From Massariosphaeria phaeospora (lineage: Eukaryota > Ascomycota > Dothideomycetes > Pleosporales): a DNA stretch of 64,000 nucleotides. Every line of letters begins with the position of its first letter. Positions within the stretch are counted from its first letter, which is position 1. A program made the position numbers and the translations under genes. Shown piece after piece: positions 43,899 to 53,951 of this stretch. The notes below the pieces were generated by a model. That model saw only the letters and a list, made by a program, of their open reading frames with translations. It made no database searches and was not told the origin of the DNA. The stretch lies in NCBI GenBank assembly GCA_011032825.1, contig JAADJZ010000003.1, positions 868,001-932,000 on the forward strand, written 5' to 3'.

Positions 43899-46456
43899 GG
43901 CGATGAGGGTTATCTCAGCGCAGAACAGGTGGAGGCTTAACAGTGACGGCATGAGCACCCCAATCTCCTTCTTATAACCAGCCATGTCGATTGCTGCGGC
44001 CCACAGCTAAGTTAAGTCGGTTGTGGAGATCTCGGTTGTTGACAGGGATCTGCCTCGCTTATCGTCCAGAGACACTTTCGAGATGCGGTTGCGGGGGTCC
44101 GTAGAGGGTGTGAATCTGGCTAAAAGGGGCAAGTCTTGGAGAACATGGCCTCGGAAGCAAAACCGGCACTATGGTGCGTCTCGGATGGGAAACCGGCACT
44201 GCATGTTGTATAAATCGGTCGCACGGGCCTAGCAGACGCCAGCTACTATTGCTCACTTCGCGCTCTACAAGCTCTTTTAATGTGTTGCGTACTATGCGCG
44301 TGATACAATGGGGCCTTGGATAGGTGCAGGAGAGCTGGTTGTATATTGCTCAGGTTCTTCAGCAGGGTGGGCGTGGGTTTTGTCTCTATTCGGCAACAAG
44401 GTGCGTTAAGATGGGTGGTGGTGCTCCTCGCGGCAGGCTTTTTCGCCAAGATGTATCTTGCATCTGAAATATACTCGCTTAGGTATGACAGGTCGTGCCT
44501 TTTACCTGGAACGGAGAGAATGTTGGATCACTGCGTCCTTTCACAGAAAATCGTCGAAGCAGTATCGCTAGTGTGTATGGTGTGGTAAAAAGACCGAGAC
44601 TCTGAGAAAACCGAGCTGGAAGTTATTGAATGTCGGATTAGGGCCATTGATGCCGACGGCTACATCCGGGCGGTGGACTCGGTTCCTGGATGGCCTAGAC
44701 TTCGTACGTGGGTTCCGTGGGGGACAAGGAAAGATAGTCGAACGTGCAACACCAATATGCTGAATACTGGACGACATACAGTCGATTAGTACTTAGCATA
44801 CCAAGAGCGCATCGTGTTTGCGGAGTTGTACGCATTACCTCGAGGGCTGATTTCCTTACCAAGACATCCGCTCGACTTGAAACTCCGTAGAGAGGCATTG
44901 GGAGAGGAATGAGATAGAAGACTGGAGACAGAAGACAGACGTGCCGTTCGAGAGTCCTGCTCAACGAGATGTAACTTGATGGTGACAGGCACGGAGTGGA
45001 AGATCTGAGAAAGTTCACGGACTTGCGATGCTGTCTCGAGACAGTTCCAAGGAAGGTTTGAGCAGCGGCACGTGTTCGCCTATGCCCGGACGTCGACCTG
45101 CTACCCGAAGTGTGTGGCCTCGGACCAAAGTCCGCAACTTCAACTCCAGAGGTCGTCATTGGCTTGATTATCCGTCGACATGTGCCTCCATCAGGGTTGA
45201 TTGATCTCATCAATTCGCGAGCAACGAGGACAGCGCCCCCATGTTTTGTCAAGCGCGCGCGAAAGACAACGATGAGAGTTATAAAGCTAGCCACGGCTTC
45301 AATGCATCCGAGTCAAGTTCCCTGCAGAATGAGATCGTTTGTTTGGCAAGGCGCAACACTGACAGCGGATCGTGGAGAGGATCCGAGGAGCCCGGGAAAG
45401 TGGAGCGTTGCGGGACGTTGCGACATCGCGCACTCGATAGCAAGAAACTTAAGACTCGATGCCAAACATAGACTGAGGCACAAGAAACTGATGGGAGTGC
45501 ATGATAAACGAGGGTACTCTTGACCACAGGTGTAGGGTTGATACAGAGTTGTGACGCTAGGAGCTCCAGGCCGGGGTGTCTGAGACCGGCCCGGTTTGGC
45601 CCCTGTGCGAAAACATGCCCCCACAATACCCAATGCGGAAAGGCGGAGAAGGTCACTGGAAAGATTCGCCTGCTCCTCAGACAAAAAGAAACCGTCTACG
45701 CATAATGTATGCATCTGAAGTAGGGCTTTGACCGCACACGGGAGGGGTGCGGATGAGCTCCAATCCCCCGATTGGCTCGCTACGCACGGGTCTGTGGATA
45801 GATCTTCCGGCAACCACACCCCGCACATCCATCTGCACCTCACCACCACAGCGCACGCCATACTCCGACCCCAGAATAGCCGCAGGAGAAAATCCAAACG
45901 CATTATGTTCGCTCCACGTCAAATCTTGCCATATGGCCGTTTTCAACCCGCAGACACCATGTCCATCTCTGATGCCCCGTTCGCAAACAAGTCCGGCGTC
46001 AAATCATACGCGTAGGGTCACCCTGACCTCTACCGCATCCTGATAGATACTACCTTGCCACCTGAGTACCACCCCAAGACCCAAGCCTGAGTCACTACCA
46101 CGTGAATGACATTCTCCTCTGAGGCTGGGCACGGAGTGAGGCAGCATCTACCGTTTCGTGGCAGGCGTCTAACCCCACTATCACAACGAGTCCGCAGTGT
46201 CATGCTGAGCCTCCTGAACATGTCGTCCGAATGGAGGATTGAGGTAACTGCCTATAAAGCTACCCACAGGCGCCTCTCTAAGCTATCATCATCAGCTCAA
46301 GCATCAACAGTTTTGCACATTCCCTTCATTGCATTTCCAGTTCCATTTCTGTTTTCATTACATTCTTACTTCCAGGAGAAGTCGGCCGGTCCTTATATCA
46401 AACTTATACTTCTCAAACATTCTTTACATCTTAACTCGATATTCTTTTCATCCAAA
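43899..46456. other. Long intergenic region, no supportable gene
   Basis: 2.56 kb. Minus-strand frames of about 200 codons (44695-45294 and 45313-45903) lack domains and good starts. 44290-44320 shows a weak similarity to the dispersed repeat (GATACAATGGGGCCTT). The last 200 bp are the A/T- and C/T-rich promoter and leader of the BAS2-like gene. Confidence 0.4.
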
Positions 46457-48116
46457 ATGGCCCCCATCTTCAAGATCACCGCGTTGCTAAACCGTAAGTC
46501 ACTACAGCAGCCGTACATTGAAGAGCACTGACTCGGCATTAGTTTCTCTTTATGTTGCCGCTCAAGGCACTCAGTTCATCACTGGCGATTGCACAGCCGA
46601 TGCAGACTGCGCTTCCGCATGCTGCGGCTTCGACAGTGGCAAATGTGCTGCCATTATCCCCGCCTTGGAACGCAATGAAGGGTGTGGATTCGGAGAAGCT
46701 GCGCCCAACAACGGCAATGGCCAGCCTTTAGCTGGTGCTGCTGCCGGTGCTGCTGCCGAAGTCGTCGATGCTGCCGAAGTCGCTGATGTTGCTCCCGTTG
46801 AAGCTGTTGAAGGGGCGGCTCCAGCTGCTGGTGCTGGCGCTCAATTCATTACTGGGGCCTGCACAGCTGACGCGGATTGTGCTTCTGCATGCTGTGGCTT
46901 CGACTCTGGGAAATGCGCCGCGATCATCCCCGCTCTCGAACGTGGTGAAGGTTGCGGATTCGGCGAAGCTCAAGCGAATGATGGCAATGGCGGTGTACTT
47001 GCTGCTGGCATTACTGCTCGCAACAATGCCAACGCGAACGCCAACAACAACGCCAATGCCAACGCAAACGCCAACAACAACGCCAATGTAAACGCCGCCA
47101 ATGCAAACGCCGCCAATGCGAATGCAAATGCAAACGCAAACGCGAATGTGAACGCAAACAACAATGCCAATGCCAATGCCAACGCCAATGCGAACGCCGA
47201 CGACGCCGTCGCCGAAGACGCTGCTGCCGATGATGCTGATGCCGACGACGCTGCCGCCGACGACGCTGCTGCCGATGATGCTGCTGCCGACGATGCTGCT
47301 GCCGCCAACAATGTAGCTGCAAACGCAAACGCAACCGCAAACGCCAATGTGAACGCAAACAACGCGAACGCAACCGCAAACGCTGCTGATGTTGCCGACG
47401 CCGCTGCTGCTAAAGAGGAGGCCGCCGACGCCGCTGCTGCGGACGCTGCTGATGCTGCCGCTGCTGCTAAAGAGGATGCCGCCGCCGCCGCCGATGCTGC
47501 TGATGCCGCCGACGCTGCTGATGCCGCTGACGCTGCTGATGCCGCCGACGCCGCTGCTGCGAAGGAGGAGGCCGCCGCTGCCGACGCTGACGACGCTGCT
47601 GATGCTGCCGCTGCTGCTAAAGAGGATGCCGCCGCCGCCGCCGATGCTGCTGATGCCGCCGACGCTGCTGATGCCGCTGACGCTGCTGATGCCGCCGACG
47701 CCGCTGCTGCTAAAGAGGAGGCCGCTGCCGCCGCCGCTGTCGCTGAAGAGGACGCTCCAGCCGCCGCTGACGCTGCTGATGCCGCTGACGCTGCTGATGC
47801 CGCTGACGCTGCTGATGCCGCTGACGCTGCTGATGCCGCTGACGCTGCTGATGCCGCCGACGCTGCTGAAGAGGAAGCCCCAGCCGCCGGAAACGCCGTC
47901 CAGGGTACTCAATTTGTCACGGGCGAATGCGCCGCGGACGCCGACTGCGAGCTGGGCTGCTGTGGCTTCAACACTGGACTATGTGCTGGCCCAGTCATTG
48001 CCCAGGAGCGCGACGGTGGATGCGGGTTCGGAGATGCTGCACCCAACGACGACGCCGCTCAGGCACTCCGCAAGAAGCGTGGTCTTGGCCGCCGGGGCGT
48101 TGCCTACTGGATGTAG
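46457..48116 (+). CDS. BAS2-like secreted protein with three Cys-rich modules
   Basis: Exons 46457-46493 and 46543-48116 (intron GTAAGT...CATTAG) give 536 aa. It has an N-terminal signal peptide (MAPIFKITALLNLSLYVAA) and three copies of a module like the small biotrophy-associated secreted protein BAS2 of Magnaporthe: GTQFITGDCTADADC / CCGFDSGKCAAIIPALER / GCGFGEA. Modules start at about residues 20, 110 and 467. Modules 1 and 2 are joined by a 45-residue Ala/Val/Glu linker. Modules 2 and 3 are joined by about 300 residues, first Ala-Asn repeats (NANANNNANAN), then Ala-Asp repeats (AADAADAADAA) with KEEAA/KEDAA interruptions. The C-terminus ends KKRGLGRRG...YWM. BAS2 relatives normally have one module. 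It is a candidate effector or surface protein; function unknown. Confidence 0.82.
47020..47885 (+). repeat. Low-complexity GCY/AAY-GCY coding repeat
   Basis: Trinucleotide/hexanucleotide-type repeats encode Ala-Asn (to about 47395) and Ala-Ala-Asp (to about 47865). Codon choice varies (GCC/GCT, AAC/AAT, GAC/GAT), so the protein pattern is more regular than the DNA. A roughly 180-bp segment (47452-47560) recurs at 47599-47715. Confidence 0.85.
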
Positions 48117-49404
48117 AGCATTTCACCGCTCACAATCTTTAGAACAGGGAAATGGGAATAGGCCACATGTGAGATCAGGTGTGCTGCGTGGTACCTGAGA
48201 TGCATCTAATGATGGGGGTCTATTGTAGTATTGCTTCGGCGAACATCTTGGTTCTAGTTTTCGGGATTCTCGCTTCGGCGAACTCTGTGGTTTTTGTCTT
48301 GCGAAAATAGTTCACCGATTACACTAAAGCATTTACCTGCATGGTTTTACTATATATATCAATCAATACTAGATTTTACAGACCATGAAAAGACCGGAAA
48401 GAGTTTTGATCAATACTCGAACATCTTCACATCGCGACCATAGCATAATCTTATCTATGGACCCACGCCTCGTATTCTTGAGTACATCTACTCAAATATC
48501 GCTTAAAGTTGGATGACGCTATCCACTTTCCACACCCAGCCCGTTAGATAAACAGCCCTTGGTGATCCGTTGAAAGGAACACCTCCAAGGCTGTAGTACA
48601 TCCCGAGATGGTTGTCCGCCGTCTCCCCCTCTCGTTGCCAGTTCGTACTGTGCGTGGGGTCATGTTCCCGGACTCAAAGTGTAAAAAGACGCACGCCGAA
48701 CAAGATCACTGCTGGGAAGTATCTTTGAGAGGACGTTAGAGAAGCTCAACAGATACGCGGTCTGAGAAGAAGGCGCATACAGTACCGCTTTGAGGTGCTG
48801 CAAACTGGTACTATTGCTGTCGAGGCAATTGCTATGATAGGTGACTAGCATGTTGAAGCTCTTGAGCAAGCTCAATTTCTCCTGCTGTAGTCAAACATTA
48901 CCGGCTTTTAGTAGACGACCGTGTAGGCAGATGCGGTTGCTAGGCTGCCTGACTTGCGGGTTTATATCGTGGTATGACTTGCGGATTTATATCGTGGTAT
49001 GACTTACGGATTTATATCGTGGCATGCGCAAGGTTTACGTCATGACGTGGGGTTGGAGGAAGGGAAGCTGCTGCCCGGGCTTTTTGGTAGAGAAGTGAGA
49101 GCGACCCAATGAATCATGCGGCTTACCACACACAAGCACATGCATCTTGATCACGAATACAAGTAGGCTGAAGCATTGTAGTCTCATCCATTGGAATGCT
49201 TCTGAATCATTTTGAACCCCCCTCAACCCATAAGCCGCAAGAACACCCACAGTTCGACTGTGGGATTAGTCCTCCGCGTTGAGCTTTGTGGAAAAGCATA
49301 CCCAGTTTCCTACCTAACCCTGAACGCCAAATTTTCCGTCCTGAACTGCATCGGCAACTCAAACTGGGATTTCCGCCTTCGAATCACCCTTGCATCGGCA
49401 ATCC
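48117..49404. other. Intergenic with a 27-bp triple repeat
   Basis: 1.29 kb without a gene. 48952-49026 carries three copies of TGACTTRCGGRTTTATATCG plus TGGTA. CGCTTCGGCGAACWTC-like sequence occurs twice at 48233-48285. Confidence 0.5.
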
Positions 49405-49962
49405 TCACTTTTTTTTCTTGCTAGATGATCTCTTCTTCTTCTTGTCCGTATCCAAGGTCCTCACCCGAGCAGCGATCTCCGGATAGTCTTTCAAAGTCGT
49501 AGAAACAATCTTTGCCAACGTTTTCTCGGAGCTCTTGGGGTCGGCAGGCTTCAACGCCATGAAGAGCCGCGAGGAGTGGCGCGCAACCATCTTGCCGTAC
49601 ACGTCTGTGTCATCCGCAACGTACTTGGCCAGGACCTTTGGGTCGCTGTGCTCCGGTCGACGAAGTCCTGCACGGTACCTGGCATCGTGCGATTTGAGAG
49701 CGGCGAAATATTCAGTCTGGACCGCTGTCGCGTTCTCGTAGGCGGCGATGCGAACACTCATTTTGAGTAGGGCGGGATCGTTGGCGGGTAGGCTGGCTTG
49801 TTCCTGGCGCAACTGTGCGAGCGAGTCCGCCATATAGTCCTTGATGAGAGTGTTTTGGTTGTACGTGAGGCTGACGCGCCGGAGGCCGTTGATGACTTGG
49901 ATCATAGCGGCGGTGGCTGGATCCGATGCCGCAGGATCCAGGGAAGCTGGTGCTTGCGACAT
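49405..49962 (-). CDS. Hypothetical small protein with Lys-rich tail
   Basis: 185 aa from the ATG at 49962 (MSQAPASLDPAASDPATAAM); the open frame continues upstream to 50010. Not recognised. It is almost wholly helical, with NTLIKDYMADSLAQLRQEQA and VRIAAYENATAVQTEYFAALK, and ends in a polybasic stretch (DKKKKRSSSKKKK) that could bind RNA or act in nuclear targeting. No signal peptide or membrane helix. No introns needed. Confidence 0.65.
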   Translation of the reverse strand: MSQAPASLDPAASDPATAAMIQVINGLRRVSLTYNQNTLIKDYMADSLAQLRQEQASLPANDPALLKMSVRIAAYENATAVQTEYFAALKSHDARYRAGLRRPEHSDPKVLAKYVADDTDVYGKMVARHSSRLFMALKPADPKSSEKTLAKIVSTTLKDYPEIAARVRTLDTDKKKKRSSSKKKK

Positions 49963-50238
49963 ATTTGGGGTATAGGGGTGGTGGCAGGTCGTTGACAGCT
50001 GGGTGCGCAATGTTAAGAAGAGGTGGAGTACTAGTGTGGTAGAGTTTTATGGTCTCGAAAATTGACAGGTGAAGTCCAAGAGGTGAAACCTAGAAGTGAG
50101 AGCAACTATGAAACCTACGAACTTGGGGTGAGAATGCAGTGACGTAGAGTCACGGTGAATTTGTTCGTCTGGCTGACGTTGTACCTCGGAACAGAGAAGG
50201 AGCTTCCAGCACAGTCCAAGAGGGGGCTCACCGCCACC

Positions 50239-50278
50239 CTTGCAAAGCCCTCTTGTCTCAGTATACTAGGTAATAGCT
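50239..50278 (-). repeat. Dispersed repeat, copy 4 (inverted)
   Basis: On the minus strand ATTACCTAGTATACTGAGAC then AAGAGGGCTTTGCAAG, matching copies 1 and 3 over about 38 bp. Confidence 0.6.
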
Positions 50279-50411
50279 GGCAGAGCGAAAGAGACTCCGA
50301 CCAAATCTAGCCGGCTAACCTAGCCACCAGTAAATCAAGACTCAATCCCCAATGTGCACCTTGTGCGCCCAGTCCGCCTCTGTCCTACCACATCCATCAC
50401 TCCTCCCAAGT

Positions 50412-51185
50412 CTAGGGACCCTCGGTCCAGTCGATAACTTCCGCTTGATATCCCCGCTCCAAATCCTCCAACTCAGTCCGGCCCTTCTCCAGCTCCATCC
50501 GTATCTTCCCTTCCCCACTACCACTCTGCTGCTCCAGCACGTCGATAAGCGCCTGCTCCAACATAAACACATCAGTGAAATGGCGCGTCGCAAGTGCTAT
50601 GAATTCCTCGAGACATTGCAGGTCCCTGAGAATCTGCAAGGGAGCGGGCTTGTAAGGCGGGAGCCGCTTGAGCTTGATGTGCTCGTCTTTGCGCTTGGTT
50701 TCGAGATCGCGGATATAAGCGTGCAAGTCTACGATGCGAGAGTGGAGAGTGGCGAAGAAGGCGAGAGCGTCTTTGGCGACGGGGTGGGTGATAGAGACTG
50801 AGGAGAGCAGGACGGATAGTGGGCTTTGCGGAGGTTCTGATGTTTTCAATTCGAGCGTTTGGCTGGGGCTTGTAGTGGGGTTGATATTCTCGTGGTTGCT
50901 TTTTGTGGCTTTCACTTTCCCCAGGGTCGCTCTAAGAATTTTCCTTTTTCTCTTCTTATCTTGCCTCTTCTCGGCTTTCATCTTGTTTCTTAAATTGTTG
51001 ACCGATGGCGAAGCAGGAGTCCCAGGGGTTTCATTGTTGTCGCACCGCTCTGGAGAGGCGTTGACGATAGCACTTGCCACTCGATTATGATCAAGCGCCC
51101 CGTCGGTGCTCGATCGCCTTTTGCTGAGAATTTGATCCTTGATCGTGCACAACGTTAATGACTGTCGACTACTTGTTCGTATCAT
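50412..51185 (-). CDS. Hypothetical basic coiled-coil protein
   Basis: 257 aa, single exon, ATG at 51185 (MIRTSSRQSLTLCTIKDQIL). Not recognised. A disordered basic N-terminal half (AEKRQDKKRKRKILRATLGK) with a nuclear-localisation-like cluster is followed by helices (residues about 140-250, e.g. VDLHAYIRDLETKRKDEHI and LEQALIDVLEQQ). It ends with YQAEVIDWTEGP. Arrangement suggests a nuclear protein, which is inference. Confidence 0.65.
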   Translation of the reverse strand: MIRTSSRQSLTLCTIKDQILSKRRSSTDGALDHNRVASAIVNASPERCDNNETPGTPASPSVNNLRNKMKAEKRQDKKRKRKILRATLGKVKATKSNHENINPTTSPSQTLELKTSEPPQSPLSVLLSSVSITHPVAKDALAFFATLHSRIVDLHAYIRDLETKRKDEHIKLKRLPPYKPAPLQILRDLQCLEEFIALATRHFTDVFMLEQALIDVLEQQSGSGEGKIRMELEKGRTELEDLERGYQAEVIDWTEGP

Positions 51186-51507
51186 GATGCGTTGCGGGTT
51201 GCGGGTTGGTGGTTAATGAAGGTGGAGAGTTGAGGTTTTATACCAAGGTGGGGTTGCTGCTGGGGTGAGCTTGTCAAACGTTGCACACAAAGATGGGTGA
51301 AGCATGATGAGCACAGATCGGATAACGGGACTAGCGGTGTGCAAACGGTATTCTGGATGGAACAAGGTCAAGTAAAGAAGATGAATTGAGGTGGCCGGGA
51401 AATCTCGCTATATGCTAGTGACGCTAGCGCGCCTTGGCAGCGTAAACAGACATGATATGAATAACGACAGCTACTATTCCACCGACCAACATTTTCCCAA
51501 CTATGAT
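51186..51507. other. Intergenic, nothing recognised
   Basis: 322 bp; upstream region of the coiled-coil gene and 3' flank of the CmcJ-like gene. Confidence 0.4.
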
Positions 51508-52398
51508 TTATTTGTAGAATACAAGGCACCTCACCTCAATTGACTGCCTTCCCGGTGCATCAGCTGGTGTCTGTGGGTCCACAAATGCAGTATGGGGGGT
51601 CCTTAGAGCCAACCCTCTCACGCCTTTTTCCAACCCCTCGCCTCTTGAATCGAAGCACTTCAATAACAGGACTTCCTCGGGTGTCATGTCTTTCATGTAA
51701 TAGAACTGGTGTTTTTCATTTGCCGCAACACTCATCGTCTCGCCCCGAACCTCATATCCCTCGGTAGATGTGAATGAGGTTGGATCAGGCAACTTCTCCT
51801 TTCCTCGATCATCATTGTCCGGTTCGACGCTGTCACGGCGAGGGTATAGCAGGTCGACCGCGATGAAATCTTCCGGGCGAGTTGAACGCCAGTCAATGAC
51901 AGCAAGAGGCATGTCTGTGGCCGGATTCTCGATGGGTCGCCACACATTAATGATTTGGTATCGACCCTTGACAAGGTCGTCCGCTTCATCCTGAGGCAAA
52001 TGACGTCGGACTCGGACTTCGGCGGCAGCGGGCGTCTGATCGACATGAACCTGTTGAACTGGCTGGCGGGGAGCATCTTTCACTCGTCGGCGAATTGTGT
52101 GGTCAAAGATTACGACCTTTTTGATACCGGAAAGCCTCTCACGTAGTAGCTTTTCGACCTCCTGGTAGTACCCGTCTCTCACAGCATCCTCGTCGGTGAA
52201 TGCCTTCTCCTTGGCAGGATAGTTATATACGGCAAAACCAGAATTGTCAGTGGTGAACTTGCTCTCGTTGCCCCGTAGGTTGTAGACACTTCGAGTGTGG
52301 TCCCGCTGCTTGAAAGATGTTCCGGGCCCGTCGACCTTGTTCCAAGGCTTGCCCTCATATGTAGTGGTGTCGATATGTTTGAAGGTTGCGGTCGTCAT
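51508..52398 (-). CDS. CmcJ/AsaB-like putative non-heme oxygenase
   Basis: 296 aa, single exon, from ATG 52398 (MTTATFKHIDTTTYEGKPW). It belongs to the fungal family related to CmcJ (cephamycin 7-alpha-methoxylase subunit) and aspergillic-acid AsaB. Seen: VVIFDHTIRRR, VQQVHVDQTPAAAEVRVRRH with the His-x-Asp pair expected to bind iron, RYQIINVWRPI, PLAVIDWRST and a C-terminal KHQFYYMKDMTPEEVLLLKCFDS. Members act on varied small molecules, and some lie in secondary-metabolite clusters; none is evident here. Two CCAAT boxes lie upstream. A longer frame to 52539 lacks family residues. Confidence 0.85.
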   Translation of the reverse strand: MTTATFKHIDTTTYEGKPWNKVDGPGTSFKQRDHTRSVYNLRGNESKFTTDNSGFAVYNYPAKEKAFTDEDAVRDGYYQEVEKLLRERLSGIKKVVIFDHTIRRRVKDAPRQPVQQVHVDQTPAAAEVRVRRHLPQDEADDLVKGRYQIINVWRPIENPATDMPLAVIDWRSTRPEDFIAVDLLYPRRDSVEPDNDDRGKEKLPDPTSFTSTEGYEVRGETMSVAANEKHQFYYMKDMTPEEVLLLKCFDSRGEGLEKGVRGLALRTPHTAFVDPQTPADAPGRQSIEVRCLVFYK

Positions 52399-52529
52399 GT
52401 TGGAGTCCGATGTAGATATAATACTGCAGGTTTGAAGAAAATGGGCGACGAAGGCATTCAAACAGGAAGGGCTGGTGATTAGAAATTGATGGTGACGCCA
52501 TGCGGCAACTTCGGCGTTGCTTGGGTTGT

Positions 52530-52572
52530 GGCCAATCAACAGCGACTACGATTGCTCAGGATGTGGCCAATC
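52530..52572. promoter_or_regulatory. Paired CCAAT boxes upstream of the CmcJ-like gene
   Basis: TGTGGCCAATCA occurs twice, with CCAAT at 52532-52536 and 52567-52571. CCAAT boxes recruit the HAP complex in fungi. They lie 134-174 bp before the start codon. Confidence 0.5.
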
Positions 52573-52724
52573 AGAGGCAACTAGCTCGGATGCTGGAACC
52601 CACCAGAAAGGCTCTGTCATGGAACTTACTCTATGCACAGGCAAAAGGCTCGTTGAATAGCTTCGGAGCTGTCGTTGTAGTTGTATGTTACACATTGCGG
52701 AGCGAGGTATGACTTCGCGTCTTC

Positions 52725-53510
52725 TTAGTTGCCGATGCACTTCTGCCAAAGTTGGCTCTCCTCAAGCTCCGTGGTCAATTTCTCGATATTCTCCTCTTTC
52801 GTTCCATTCGCATCGATCTTGATGAGGTTAACCAAGTCTACTAGCCACTCATCTAACCAACTTGAACTTACCTCGAGCAAGAGAGCACTCCGGCGGTATA
52901 GCTCCTCTACTGGTGGACTTTCCTCTTGGTACTCAACATGGCGCTTCTCAAATTTCTCGGCGCTGTCGTTGTTGTCTCGTGCCCGTGCCAGATATCTCGA
53001 TTTGGCATTCTCTTTTGAAACAAGAAACGACAGAACGACATCGGGTTTGTTGCTATGCGGCTGAAACAGTTAGCCAAGAACCCTACGCGAGCTCACCACG
53101 AACCAACGGCGAGTCTTCTCGTGAGGACCACTCCCGGAACGCTTCTGCTTGTTCCTTGCTCCTGGGAAACCCATCTATCAGAATTCCCCTCGACCCTTCC
53201 TTCGCGATGGCGTCTTCGATGGCGTTACCTACGAAGGGCTGAAGTTCCTGGAAAGTTAGGAAGCCCTGGTTGTCGAGCTTGTCCCGGATGCGAGCTGCAA
53301 GCGGAGTGTCCTTGTTCGTGCTCATCCAACTTCGCAAGACATCCCCCACGGAAATATGGGATAAACTGTGTTTACTAGCAAGATGTGTGCATAGCGTTCC
53401 TTTACCTGCGCCGGGCGCTCCTTTGTCGGTGGTCCGGGGAAAAGGCTGGACGAACCGAGCACGAAGCAGACAGCAAATCCTGTGGCGCCTTCCCGGATCG
53501 GCTCCGCCAT
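52725..53510 (-). CDS. UMP-CMP-kinase-like nucleoside monophosphate kinase
   Basis: Phosphorylates a nucleoside monophosphate with ATP. Exons (minus) 53510-53456, 53420-53104, 53060-52872 and 52817-52725 give 217 aa. Seen: P-loop FVLGAPGAGKGTLC (residues 16-29), HISVGDVLRSW, GILIDGFPRSKEQAEAF, a short LID as in UMP-CMP kinases (ARARDNDSAEKFEKRHVEY) and terminal IDANGTKEENIEKL. Introns: 35 nt with donor GTTCGT (very short), 43 nt with donor GTTCGT, 54 nt with GTAAGT; all keep frame. The usual RxDD of the LID reads RDND. It is divergent from the viperin-like gene at 53952. A second, canonical kinase must exist elsewhere if this one is specialised, which is inference. Confidence 0.87.
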
Positions 53511-53951
53511 GATGGGCTGATCGATGACTCGGTGGTGGTGGGTTGATGCTGTTCTCCCCACGACAAATGTGTAGTGGATGAGAAAGGCTACCTGGATGCA
53601 GGTGGTGCGGAAGGCTCCCGAGGTCGTGCGGCGGCACTTCCGCACCTGCCTGCGATTGGTTGTAATGCCGCGTCTCTGATTGGTCAGATTGCGCCGAACT
53701 TTCCCAAAGACCCATCTCAAACTGCCGACCGACTCAGAAGCAAACATCAAACTTCTTGCCCGGTACGTACACAGTCATTTGTGCACAAAACATCAGGTTC
53801 AAGCTAGCTGCATTGCTATTTGCTACGAGCCCACGCCTTCCATACCCTTTGGACCCCCTTGCTGCGCTTGTGCCCTACAAGTACGTCATTGTACTTCAAC
53901 ACGCTCACACGGACACCAACTCGCATTGCATCTTCGCGGGTCTATCGCAAA
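53511..53951. promoter_or_regulatory. Shared divergent promoter of kinase and viperin-like genes
   Basis: 441 bp between the two start codons. Two ATTGG (inverted CCAAT) boxes lie at 53655-53659 and 53679-53683, both as GATTGGT. Such a short shared region fits co-regulation. Confidence 0.6.

Noticed and set aside
44695..45903. Two minus-strand frames of about 200 codons
   Set aside because: No family features and composition like chance frames; overlapping plus-strand frames are equally long.
46728..47912. 394-codon minus-strand frame across the BAS2-like gene
   Set aside because: It is a shadow of the Ala-Asn/Ala-Asp repeat, which lacks stops on the other strand; the plus strand has signal peptide and Cys modules.
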